NCBI GenBank assembly: GCA_021792235.1
Contig: JAJYVC010000005.1
Location: forward strand, 1 to 28,544
DNA from: Microcaldota archaeon
GTDB lineage: Archaea > Micrarchaeota > Micrarchaeia > Micrarchaeales > CABMGC01
Length of the DNA: 28,544 nt
Reading direction: 5' to 3'
Below are positions 14,802 through 22,284 of this stretch, in pieces. The position numbers and the translations under genes are program-made. The notes beneath the pieces are model-generated. The model had not been told where the DNA came from, ran no database searches, and saw only the letters and a program-made list of their open reading frames with translations. How positions within the stretch are numbered: the first letter of the stretch is position 1; each line of letters starts with the position of its first letter.

Positions 14802-15728
14802 ATGATGAAGATATTGGTCCTCGAGCCTCAGTATTTCGATGCAGCCTCCATAAAGAAGCTCAAGACGATAGGCGTAGTTACCGCAAAGCGAATGAAGAGG
14901 AACGAGCTGCTCAAAGAGGTAAAAGATTTTGACATTCTTGTAGTAAGGATAGAGACAAAGCTTGATAAGGAACTGCTCTCAAGAGCCCCGCGGCTTAAGG
15001 CTATAGGATCCGCAACAACAGGCCTAAATCACATAGATGTAGGCTATGCAAAGAATCGCAATATAGCTATATTCAACCTGCACGGCGCACATACTATACC
15101 AACAGCCCAGCACACAATGGCACTGATGCTCTCCCTTACGAGGAACATCCCGTGGGCGCATATCAGTCTGAGCCGCGGGGAATGGAAGAGGTACAGGTTC
15201 ATAGGCACCCAGCTGGACGGTAAGACCCTAGGCATAATAGGTCTGGGAAAGATAGGCAGCACTGTGTGCGAGTATGCCAAGGCCTTTGGGATGAATGTAA
15301 TATACTATGATCCATACGTCGATTCAAAAGCCGCACGTAGAGTAAGCCTGAATACCTTGCTGAGATCATCTGATATCATTACCATACACGCCGCCCTTAA
15401 CAGGACTAGTTCGAATGAGCTAAACAAGAAGGAGATATCTCTGATTAAAAGAGGTGCATACCTGATAAACACGGCGAGGGCAGAGATAATAGATTACAGG
15501 TCGATGCTTAAGGCTCTTAAGAGCGGAAGGCTCGCCGGTGCCGCCATGGATGTATTCATGCACGAACCGATCTCAGACCATGAGAAGGCGCTTCTTGAAT
15601 ATGCCAAGCGCAATGCCAACTTAATAATAACTCCGCATCTGGGCGCATCTACCAAAGAAGCAATGCATCATGCAGGAATGGAGATTGCATGTGATCTGGC
15701 TAAGGCCTTCGGAAGGAACAGGAAATAG
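14802..15728 (+). CDS. D-2-hydroxyacid dehydrogenase (phosphoglycerate dehydrogenase-like, short form)
   Basis: An NAD(P)-dependent enzyme of the D-isomer 2-hydroxyacid dehydrogenase family. In 308 residues it has the nucleotide motif GLGKIG at 147-152 with an acidic D170 at the end of the second strand, and the catalytic set Arg226 (INTAR), Glu255 and His279 (TPHLGAST). It lacks the C-terminal ACT or ASB regulatory domain of long SerA proteins. Candidates are 3-phosphoglycerate dehydrogenase or a glyoxylate/hydroxypyruvate-type reductase; sequence alone does not decide. The ATG pair at 14802/14805 leaves the first codon ambiguous. The divergent gene is an FAD hydroxyacid oxidoreductase. Confidence 0.92.
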   Translation: MMKILVLEPQYFDAASIKKLKTIGVVTAKRMKRNELLKEVKDFDILVVRIETKLDKELLSRAPRLKAIGSATTGLNHIDVGYAKNRNIAIFNLHGAHTIPTAQHTMALMLSLTRNIPWAHISLSRGEWKRYRFIGTQLDGKTLGIIGLGKIGSTVCEYAKAFGMNVIYYDPYVDSKAARRVSLNTLLRSSDIITIHAALNRTSSNELNKKEISLIKRGAYLINTARAEIIDYRSMLKALKSGRLAGAAMDVFMHEPISDHEKALLEYAKRNANLIITPHLGASTKEAMHHAGMEIACDLAKAFGRNRK

Positions 15729-15748
15729 CGCAGAGAATTCAAAGGAAT

Positions 15749-16531
15749 TTACCTTCTCTTCTTAGGCGCCTGCTTGCGCCGTGTGTTGGTAAGCACCATA
15801 TGGAAGTTGCTGTCGTATCCCAGCGCCTGCTTGAACGCATCGTGGTCAAGCGTTATTGTGCTGTCTGAGTATGGGTCATTTATGTAGAAAGCATCCTTGT
15901 CATATCCTTTTACGACAACCCAGTGGGGGGATGAATCAAGATAAGGATTCAATGCGTTTGCATCTATGAGAACTATCGGTATGTGGCTCGTGGAAAGCGC
16001 CTTCTTTATCGAATTCACTGAAACGTTGCTTATGAATTCTTCATCAACCTTGGCATCCTCTGCCTTCTTCTTTATTTCATTCCACGCTGCTCTGAGCGTA
16101 TCAAGGTTCACATTCTCATAAACAGCAAGCTTCTTGTCATACCCTTCGTCCTTTGTGTTGCTTAGTATCTTAACCCTGCCTCCCCTTTTTGCTATTGAAT
16201 AGGCAAGTCCATACTTGGATCCGTGCCACACGCTGCCGTTTACTGCTTCCTGCCATATGCTGTACTCCTCCTCCTTCTTCATCTTGAAATCTGCATTGAC
16301 ATGCTTAAGCACCATCATGGCGCATGCGGCGGAGCTTGTGAACTCCTCTGTCTGCGGATAATGCTCAAGTTCAAATAGAACCTTTTCCTTCAACTTTGCC
16401 TTGGGCTGCGCAGACTGCTTCCTTGCAGCCGGCGTCCGAAGCCTCTTCCTAGACTCTTTTCCAGTTGCCTTCCTCTGAGGCTTCCTTATGACTCTCCCAT
16501 GCCTGTTGCGCTTTTTCAAAGATTTTGCCAT
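15749..16531 (-). CDS. Peptidase C39-like (DUF3335-type) protein with basic tails and a Ser at the nucleophile position
   Basis: The 260-residue protein has a very basic N-terminal tail (residues 1-50, mostly Lys/Arg) and a KKRR end. Between them is a papain-like C39/DUF3335 domain: EEFTSSAACAMMVLKH at 62-77, EYSIWQEAV at 89-97, GLAYSIAKRGG at 108-118, then SPHWVVVKGYD with His203 and YINDP with Asp219. In relatives the first block reads FTCGPAC with the first Cys as nucleophile; here Ser66-Ser67 replace Cys-Gly, while Cys70 remains. The usual His and Asp are kept. It may be an inactive or binding version, or use Cys70. The basic tails suggest RNA, DNA or ribosome association. TTTAAAAA at about 16553-16560 gives a leaderless start. 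Confidence 0.8.
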   Translation of the reverse strand: MAKSLKKRNRHGRVIRKPQRKATGKESRKRLRTPAARKQSAQPKAKLKEKVLFELEHYPQTEEFTSSAACAMMVLKHVNADFKMKKEEEYSIWQEAVNGSVWHGSKYGLAYSIAKRGGRVKILSNTKDEGYDKKLAVYENVNLDTLRAAWNEIKKKAEDAKVDEEFISNVSVNSIKKALSTSHIPIVLIDANALNPYLDSSPHWVVVKGYDKDAFYINDPYSDSTITLDHDAFKQALGYDSNFHMVLTNTRRKQAPKKRR

Positions 16532-16568
16532 AAAATCACGTTCTATTGCCTGTTTTTAAATACGATGG

Positions 16569-16668
16569 TGCAGGGAGAGAGATTTGTTCAGATTTCTATT
16601 GAACTCCCGCAGGCCTAAGCCAACGGATCTTGAGTCCGCCGCGTTTGACCGAGCTCCGCCATCCCTGC
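16569..16668 (-). tRNA. tRNA-Leu(CAA) with a 15-nt insertion in the T loop
   Basis: Minus strand: acceptor GCAGGGA with TCCCTGC, D arm GCG...CGC, anticodon arm GCGGA-CTCAAGA-TCCGT giving anticodon CAA, long variable arm, and T stem GGGAG with CTCTC. Between the T-stem strands the loop is 22 nt (16586-16607) rather than 7. Its ends read TTCAA and AT, so deleting 15 nt restores the standard TTCAAAT loop and an 85-nt tRNA. GTTCA and TGAAC inside the precursor can pair, overlapping the inserted stretch. I infer a short intron in the T loop; splice points could slide by one or two A residues. TTTATAAG and a second AT-rich element at 16680-16700 are promoter candidates. Confidence 0.93.
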
Positions 16669-16780
16669 ACACCTAGTACTTATAAACTCTTATATTTAAA
16701 GTTTCATACAAATATATTGGGCCTGATTATAGGGAATTAACTCATATATAATACTTGCTATGCGTCAGAGCTGATTACCG

Positions 16781-18220
16781 ATGGATATTGCGCGCATTAC
16801 CGACGACAAATTCATGATAAAAAAGGATGCATCACCAGGCATGAATGCAAACGTCGTATTATATGCAAGCAAGCTTCTTCTTGACAGGATGAGCAAGGAT
16901 CACACGATGCAGCAGGCGGTCAATGCGGCAACACTGCCTGGCCTTTCAGGAGATGTGCTAGTGATGCCAGATGGCCATGAGGGATACGGGTTTCCGATAG
17001 GCGGCGTCATGGCGTTCGATTCTGAAAATGGCATAGTTTCGCCAGGCGCTGTCGGTTTTGACGTGAATTGCGGGGTCAGGCTGATAAAGACGAATCTAAA
17101 GGAGGATGAAGTAAGGAAGAAAATCGCTCAGCTCTCCGATACGCTCTTCAAGAACATACCGAGTGGGGTGGGAAGCAAACTTCAGCTAGGCCTCACGCAG
17201 AAGGACCTGGAGAAAGTCGCTGAGCAAGGAGTACAATATATGATAGACAAGGGATTCGGTGCGAAGGAGGATCTGTGGAGAATAGAAGAGAATGGCGCGA
17301 TGGAAAATGCGGATTTCTCAAAAGTCAGCAAGGAGGCAAAATCTAGAGGGCTTCATGAGCTTGGGACATTGGGTGCAGGCAACCACTTTCTGGAAGTGCA
17401 GAAAGTCGACAGGATATTATCAGAACAAACTGCAAAGGCCTATGGCCTCTACAAGGATCAGATAGTAGTGATGGTGCACACCGGCTCTAGAGGCTTCGGC
17501 CACCAAATATGCAGCGATTACCTAAGGTCGCTTACCGAGTATCAGAAGAGGAACAGCATACGCCTTGTAGATCAGGAATTGAGCTACGCGAGGATAGGGG
17601 ACAAAGAAGCTGACGATTATCTCTGCGCGATGAAATGTGCAGTGAACTACGCGTTCGCCAACAGGCAGATAATAACAAACTCGATAAGGAGAAGCTTCGA
17701 AGAGACTTTTGGCAGGAGCTCTGACAGCATGGGCATGGAGATATTGTATGATCTCTCACACAACATAGCGAAGCTTGAGGAGCACGAAATCGGCGGCCGG
17801 AGAAGGAAAGTATACGTTCACAGAAAAGGAGCCACGCGGGCATTCGCGAAGGGCAGGGAGGAGATACCCAAGCAGTATAGGGAGGTTGGCCAACCTGTCC
17901 TTATACCTGGAAGCATGGGGACTGCAAGCTATGTGCTATGCGGCGAGGAGGGTGCCATGAAGGAGACGTTCGGGTCTTCGTGTCACGGCGCAGGCAGGTT
18001 GATGTCAAGACACCAGGCACTTAGGGAGATACCTGCCAGCCGCACATTCGATTCGCTCAGCAGCAAGGGCATATCAATAAGGATAAGGACGAGAAAACTT
18101 GTCAGCGAGGAGGCAGAGTGGACCTACAAGGATATAGATGAAGTTGTGCGCGTGGTAGAGTCTAACAAGATAGCCAAGGCGGTATCAAGGAATGTACCTA
18201 TAGCTGTTATTAAGGGATAA
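16781..18220 (+). CDS. rtcB: RNA 3'-terminal/tRNA-splicing ligase RtcB
   Basis: RtcB joins the 2',3'-cyclic phosphate and 5'-OH ends left by the archaeal splicing endonuclease, using GTP and Mn2+. The 479-residue protein is full length without an intein and keeps the known active-site residues: Asp94 and Cys97 in GFDVNCGVR, His202 in GNHFLEV, His233 in HTGSRG, His327 in DLSHNIA, and the guanylated His402 in SCHGAGRLMSR. ATG 16781 is preceded by CATATATAATAC at about 16743-16754, some 30 nt upstream, which suggests a leaderless message. It lies divergent from tRNA-Leu(CAA), itself apparently intron-containing. The splicing endonuclease is not in the window. Confidence 0.97.
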   Translation: MDIARITDDKFMIKKDASPGMNANVVLYASKLLLDRMSKDHTMQQAVNAATLPGLSGDVLVMPDGHEGYGFPIGGVMAFDSENGIVSPGAVGFDVNCGVRLIKTNLKEDEVRKKIAQLSDTLFKNIPSGVGSKLQLGLTQKDLEKVAEQGVQYMIDKGFGAKEDLWRIEENGAMENADFSKVSKEAKSRGLHELGTLGAGNHFLEVQKVDRILSEQTAKAYGLYKDQIVVMVHTGSRGFGHQICSDYLRSLTEYQKRNSIRLVDQELSYARIGDKEADDYLCAMKCAVNYAFANRQIITNSIRRSFEETFGRSSDSMGMEILYDLSHNIAKLEEHEIGGRRRKVYVHRKGATRAFAKGREEIPKQYREVGQPVLIPGSMGTASYVLCGEEGAMKETFGSSCHGAGRLMSRHQALREIPASRTFDSLSSKGISIRIRTRKLVSEEAEWTYKDIDEVVRVVESNKIAKAVSRNVPIAVIKG

Positions 18221-18255
18221 GTGGCATTATATTCTGTGCGATCAGGTGCAGCTGA

Positions 18256-19965
18256 ATGAAGCAATGGTGGAAGGAAGCTACCGTGTATGAGATATATGTA
18301 AGAAGCTTCAAGGATTCGACGGGAGACGGGCTTGGAGATATAGGAGGGATCATATCAAAACTCGGATACCTCAAGAAGCTTGGTGTAGATGTGATATGGC
18401 TCACACCAATATACGAATCACCAGAAGCCGATAACGGATATGACATAAGTAACTACCTGCGCATAAGCCCCAAATTCGGAACAATGAAAATGTTCGACAG
18501 GCTCCTCAAGGAAACTCATAAGAGGGGCATGAGGTTGATAATGGACGGAGTGTTCAATCATACGTCAGATGAACACAGTTGGTTCCTCGAATCAAAGAAG
18601 TCTAGGACAAACAAATACCGTGATTATTACTTCTGGCGCAACGGGCAAAAAGACAGGGAGCCCAATAACTGGGTGTCATTCTTCGGGGGGTCCGTATGGG
18701 AATACGACAAGGACACTAGGCAGTATTATCTTCACATATTCAGCAAGAAGCAGCCCGACTTAAACTGGGACAACAAAGCAGTGAGGGAGGAGATATATGC
18801 AATAATGAAGTGGTGGCTTGACAAGGGCATCGATGGGTTCAGATTCGATGTAATAAACTTCATATCAAAAACACGCAGCCTGCGTGATGCAAATCCCAGT
18901 CGCGGAAAGAAATATGCAGATGGCAGCAAATACTACAAGAATGGCCCTAACATAAACAAATATCTCAAAGAGATGAATATGAGAGTCCTGTCAAAATACG
19001 ATATTATGACTGTAGGAGAAACTGCAGCAAACATCGAAGACATAAATGCAACTAGGCTGTATGTGGACTCGAGGAGGCACGAGCTTAACATGGTCTTCCA
19101 TGAGAACAACGAGATACACAGCGACAAGAAGACTGCAGAAATCGCAACGTTGCTGGATAAAAGGCACGACAAGTTCAAGTGGACTCTACCCAATCTTAAG
19201 AGGACAATAACTGCGTGGCAGGAAGGTCTGGGCGACTATTGCTGGGACACTGCATACCTTGGCAATCACGACTATCCAAGGATAGTGTCCCGTTTCGGAG
19301 ATGACAAGAAGTACAGGACAGAATCTGCGAAAATGCTTGCCACTCTCATATTCACCCTAAGGGGAACACCATTCATCTATCAGGGCGATGAGATAGGAAT
19401 GACCAACGGCGACTTCAAGTCAATAAACGACTATGTAGACATAGGCGCAATAAATATGTACAATGAATATTTGTCACGCCACAAGAACGGCCGCGCATAT
19501 GCGCTCAAGATATTAAGGAAGATAAGCAGGGACAATGCGCGCACGCCAATGCAATGGGACGATTCAAGGAATGCTGGATTCAGCAAGAGGAAGCCATGGA
19601 TAAAAGTCAATTCCAACTACCGTACCGTAAACGTCGAGGCCGCGCTCAAGGACAAGAACTCGATTTTCTACTACTACAAGAAGCTTATAGAAATACGCAA
19701 GGGCAGCAATACTATGATGTATGGTAAATATAGGCAGGTGCTTGATAAGCATCCAGACATATTCGCCTATACGCGTAGCCTTGGTTCTGAAAAGATTCTG
19801 GTGCTTCTGAACTTCAAGGGCAAGGCCACCAAGTTCAAGCAGCATAGGGATGTGCTTCTCAATGGGGCAGAGCTCATAATAGGAAACTACCCCGAATCAG
19901 AAAACAAATATGAGCTCAGGCCTTACGAAGCTGCAGTATACGTTATATGCTCGAGGCATTCCTGA
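18256..19965 (+). CDS. GH13 alpha-glucosidase, probable oligo-1,6-glucosidase
   Basis: A 569-residue soluble (beta/alpha)8 enzyme with the length and order of GH13 subfamily 31: WWKEATVYEIYVRSFKD at the start, DGVFNHTSDEH at 97-107, KQPDLNWDN, GFRFDVINF with nucleophile Asp198, VGE with acid/base Glu255, LGNHDYPR with Asp339, and TPFIYQGDEIGM. The residue after the nucleophile is Val199; in this subfamily Val there goes with cleavage of alpha-1,6 bonds (isomaltase type), Ala or Thr with alpha-1,4. There is no signal peptide, so it acts on imported or stored glucan fragments in the cytoplasm. The family is mainly bacterial and eukaryotic, so acquisition by transfer is likely. It starts 35 nt after rtcB on the same strand and ends tail-to-tail with a 23-nt overlap. 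Confidence 0.94.
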   Translation: MKQWWKEATVYEIYVRSFKDSTGDGLGDIGGIISKLGYLKKLGVDVIWLTPIYESPEADNGYDISNYLRISPKFGTMKMFDRLLKETHKRGMRLIMDGVFNHTSDEHSWFLESKKSRTNKYRDYYFWRNGQKDREPNNWVSFFGGSVWEYDKDTRQYYLHIFSKKQPDLNWDNKAVREEIYAIMKWWLDKGIDGFRFDVINFISKTRSLRDANPSRGKKYADGSKYYKNGPNINKYLKEMNMRVLSKYDIMTVGETAANIEDINATRLYVDSRRHELNMVFHENNEIHSDKKTAEIATLLDKRHDKFKWTLPNLKRTITAWQEGLGDYCWDTAYLGNHDYPRIVSRFGDDKKYRTESAKMLATLIFTLRGTPFIYQGDEIGMTNGDFKSINDYVDIGAINMYNEYLSRHKNGRAYALKILRKISRDNARTPMQWDDSRNAGFSKRKPWIKVNSNYRTVNVEAALKDKNSIFYYYKKLIEIRKGSNTMMYGKYRQVLDKHPDIFAYTRSLGSEKILVLLNFKGKATKFKQHRDVLLNGAELIIGNYPESENKYELRPYEAAVYVICSRHS

Positions 19966-20785
19966 TGTCCCTGAGCCTTATTCCTGCGTAAAGCGCAGCA
20001 GGCATGTTGGACCTGGGCGCTAGCTGGTCAAGCATATTTATCGCACCGTCAAGATCGCCATGCTTCGCTGCGCTTATTGCTAGGTAATAAAGTATGTTGG
20101 ATAGGCCGTAGGTGACTCCCTCGTCTATGTACTTATCGGAAAGCTTTTTGCCGCCGTTCACCATCCAGACAGTGTTAGCATAGAACTTCACCATATCCAT
20201 ATTCTGCCTCCCGCCGATCTCCGCAAGTGTCTTCTGCGCATGGTCGAGCCTATTCAGCTTGACATTGGCCATGAATTTTATGAAGAGGAGATGGTCTTCA
20301 GGATTCGGGCTGGCATTTATTATCTTCAGGGACTTGAACAAGAACTCCTTCGATTTCGATATGAGCGCAACAGCGTTGTACTTGTTCCTCTGCACCTCAT
20401 CACTCCTTTTTTCTGCGTTGCTGTACATGAATCCTCCAAGATTGTAATCTACGCCATAATAAGTATGGTCAGAGAAGAACCTGTAGAAGCTCGATGCGCC
20501 ATAAAGGAAGCACGGGTCATTGGTAGCTGCAAGCGAATCTGCCGCAGCGGCACCATCTACCCACCTTCCTGAAGCAGCACTGCTCTGCATCAGCCCAAGG
20601 TTGTTCTCTATATCTCTGTTGCCATGCACAACGTCCTTGTCCCTTGAAGAAACATACGCCTCACAGAAATTGCATACTGACTCGTTGGCGCCTGACAGGG
20701 AGTAAACTTTGTTTCCGCAGCACCTGCAGATGAGGCCTGATGAGCTTATGGAGTCTAGCAGTCTCATATAGGACGCAGATTTCAT
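19943..20785 (-). CDS. Zinc-ribbon protein with helical repeats
   Basis: From ATG 20785 (280 residues; the frame extends to a TTG at 20824) the N-terminus carries a probable zinc ribbon: CRCCG at 20-24 (Cys20 and Cys23) and CNFC at 38-41. The rest is alpha-helical with paired helices, such as KYNAVALISKSKEFLFKSLK, DHLLFIKFMANVKLNRLDHA, and LYYLAISAAKHGDLDGAINML, resembling TPR-like units. It is probably a cytosolic scaffold; no enzyme motif is seen and I do not recognise a named family. GGTATAAATATT at about 20827-20838 is the likely promoter. It follows the HPP gene on the same strand, and its 3' end overlaps the GH13 gene. Confidence 0.75.
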   Translation of the reverse strand: MKSASYMRLLDSISSSGLICRCCGNKVYSLSGANESVCNFCEAYVSSRDKDVVHGNRDIENNLGLMQSSAASGRWVDGAAAADSLAATNDPCFLYGASSFYRFFSDHTYYGVDYNLGGFMYSNAEKRSDEVQRNKYNAVALISKSKEFLFKSLKIINASPNPEDHLLFIKFMANVKLNRLDHAQKTLAEIGGRQNMDMVKFYANTVWMVNGGKKLSDKYIDEGVTYGLSNILYYLAISAAKHGDLDGAINMLDQLAPRSNMPAALYAGIRLRDIRNASSI

Positions 20786-20847
20786 ATGAAGGCAACTCTC
20801 TAACCAATACGGTATATGTGGCAAAATATTTATACCAGTATACAGCT

Positions 20848-21372
20848 TCAGTCGTGGAATCTCTCCCTAGACTCTATCTCAATGCCGATCTGGTATATGT
20901 ACTTCTCAAACACTTTGTGAAATGACACAAACAATACTATGCCAAACAGTACAATGAATATGCCGTATACGTCTATGCGGTAAAGTATGAATGCGAGCAT
21001 TGCACCTATTGCAGGCGGATGCTCGCTGTGCGTAGTGTATAGAAGCGTCGACATTATGAACATCATGATTCCTGTTGCAAGCGGTAATCCTGCTAGGGCA
21101 GCCAGGACGTATCCGATTGGTCCAAGAACTATCGCTATGATATAGCTCTTTGCAAATCGGCCGATATTTGCAGCCCTCGAGTGCGGTATCATGAACAGCA
21201 GGAACGCGCTGGACCCGAACGATGCAAACAAAAGCACGGATGAACTGGATGAGAAAAGATCGTAATTTAGGAGTGTAAGCGTCCCGTATAATACTGCCAC
21301 TATTATGGCGGTGATGAGCGCAGGAACTATTGTAAGCCTTAAAAGGGATTTCCTCTTCCTGGAAACGCGCAT
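20848..21372 (-). CDS. HPP-family integral membrane protein
   Basis: The 174-residue protein has about five membrane segments after a basic N-terminus (MRVSRKRKSLLR): roughly residues 13-35, 44-61, 72-92, 95-112 and 120-152. It carries the family's signature pieces: FASFGSSAFLLFMIP near 50-64 and HSEHPPAIGAMLAF near 115-128, the His-Pro-Pro motif that names the family. Plant and cyanobacterial HPP proteins have been linked to nitrite transport in plastids; no archaeal role is established. ATTTTAAC about 20-28 nt before the ATG is a likely promoter. A same-strand zinc-ribbon protein gene follows after about 60 nt. Confidence 0.88.
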   Translation of the reverse strand: MRVSRKRKSLLRLTIVPALITAIIVAVLYGTLTLLNYDLFSSSSSVLLFASFGSSAFLLFMIPHSRAANIGRFAKSYIIAIVLGPIGYVLAALAGLPLATGIMMFIMSTLLYTTHSEHPPAIGAMLAFILYRIDVYGIFIVLFGIVLFVSFHKVFEKYIYQIGIEIESRERFHD

Positions 21373-21460
21373 GTATGTAAATCATGATTCAGGTTAAAAT
21401 ATGCAATGGTTGGCCAGGAAATCTGACTCATTTAAAGACTGGCGGATTGGTCAAATTGCA

Positions 21461-21553
21461 ATGTATTCCGCAAACCTGATTGCAGACCTAGAACATACTT
21501 CGGGACATGCAACAGCAGTGCTGGGGAAGCCTCGTATCTTAGCCTGCAGATGA
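21461..21553 (+). CDS. Possible 30-residue peptide in an intergenic gap
   Basis: Between the HPP gene and flpA, an ATG 25-30 nt downstream of TTTAAAGA (about 21431) opens a 30-codon frame (MYSANLIADLEHTSGHATAV, then ten more residues). Promoter spacing fits a leaderless start, but the length is too short to separate from chance. Nothing else is seen in this 180-nt gap. Confidence 0.2.
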   Translation: MYSANLIADLEHTSGHATAVLGKPRILACR

Positions 21554-21567
21554 TGTCACAAAATCTC

Positions 21568-22227
21568 CTATTTCTTCCTAAGGACCACAAAGAGGTGCAT
21601 CTTGTGGTAGGGCTCTATGTCTATTTCCTGTACTATGTCGAATTTTGACGACACAGAAGCAAGGAACTCTACAAACACTTTTTTTGGATTTCTGGAGACA
21701 TCTATGCTCTGCGACTTTATTGCCACATAAGCGTATCCTCCTTTTTTTAGCATTTCAGAGTTTTTCAACAGTATCTGGTCCTGGTCCCGTGCTGCTACGT
21801 CTTGATATATACAGTCTACCATACCTACGTCCTCTCCGTATGATTCAGTATTGCGTGCGTCCTGCAGTATAGGGAGCATATTGGATCTTGTTTCGCAGAC
21901 CTTAAGCAGGTCGCGCATGCTCCTCTCAGAAACTTCTATGCAGTATACTTGACCTTTTTCAGCCACTATGTCGCTTATGTGGCTGGACGTAGTGCCCGTG
22001 GCCGCGCCAAGATAAAGCACATGTGACCCGTTCCTTATGCTAAGTTTCTCAAGCCCATTAACTATCGCCGCGGCTAGTTTGCTCCTGTAAGGTGTCCAAA
22101 GCCTGTACTGCTTGCCATCACATTCGACAAGGTCCTCATTATAAACCTTCACTCCACTGGCAAGGTTGACAGTAGCCAGCTTACCATCTATTCTGAAGAC
22201 TCCATCAAACAGCCTCTCCACTTTCAT
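21568..22227 (-). CDS. flpA: Fibrillarin-like rRNA/tRNA 2'-O-methyltransferase
   Basis: FlpA is the catalytic subunit of archaeal C/D-box RNPs and methylates rRNA and tRNA ribose under guide-RNA direction. The 219-residue protein has the short archaeal N-terminal beta domain (VFRIDGKLATVNLA), the SAM motif VLYLGAATGTTSSH at 70-83, the ribose-binding strand CIEVS, the Asp123 loop (LQDARN), Asp143 in YQDVA, Lys171 in AIKSQSIDVSR, and the C-terminal HLFVVLRK. Its partner Nop5 is not in the window, whereas in many archaea the two genes are adjacent. The start at 22227 lies 30-36 nt from the TATA element shared with the divergent histidine kinase. Confidence 0.96.
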   Translation of the reverse strand: MKVERLFDGVFRIDGKLATVNLASGVKVYNEDLVECDGKQYRLWTPYRSKLAAAIVNGLEKLSIRNGSHVLYLGAATGTTSSHISDIVAEKGQVYCIEVSERSMRDLLKVCETRSNMLPILQDARNTESYGEDVGMVDCIYQDVAARDQDQILLKNSEMLKKGGYAYVAIKSQSIDVSRNPKKVFVEFLASVSSKFDIVQEIDIEPYHKMHLFVVLRKK

Positions 22228-22255
22228 GCAAGCCCTATATAGCTCTCTGCACTAA

Positions 22256-22264
22256 CTTTAATAG
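22256..22264. promoter_or_regulatory. Shared TATA element (flpA / histidine kinase)
   Basis: CTTTAATAG reads as TTTAATAG toward the kinase (ATG 25 nt from its centre) and as TATTAAAG toward flpA (ATG 33 nt away). No ribosome-binding site precedes either start. Confidence 0.45.
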
Positions 22265-22265
22265 C

Positions 22266-22279
22266 GTTTGCCGGCAAAC
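22266..22279. promoter_or_regulatory. 14-bp perfect palindrome, candidate operator
   Basis: GTTTGCCGGCAAAC is a perfect inverted repeat lying between the TATA box and the kinase ATG at 22285, ending five bases before that start codon. A dimeric repressor bound there would block initiation of a leaderless transcript. No second copy was noticed elsewhere in the window. Confidence 0.4.
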
Positions 22280-22284
22280 CTTAT

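Noticed and set aside
16586..16607. Canonical bulge-helix-bulge for the T-loop insertion
   Set aside because: No arrangement gave a 4-bp central helix with 3-nt bulges; only partial pairings were found, so splice sites are not asserted.
21541..21567. C/D-box-like ATGATG near flpA
   Set aside because: It does not match the full RUGAUGA box and no D box at suitable spacing was found.
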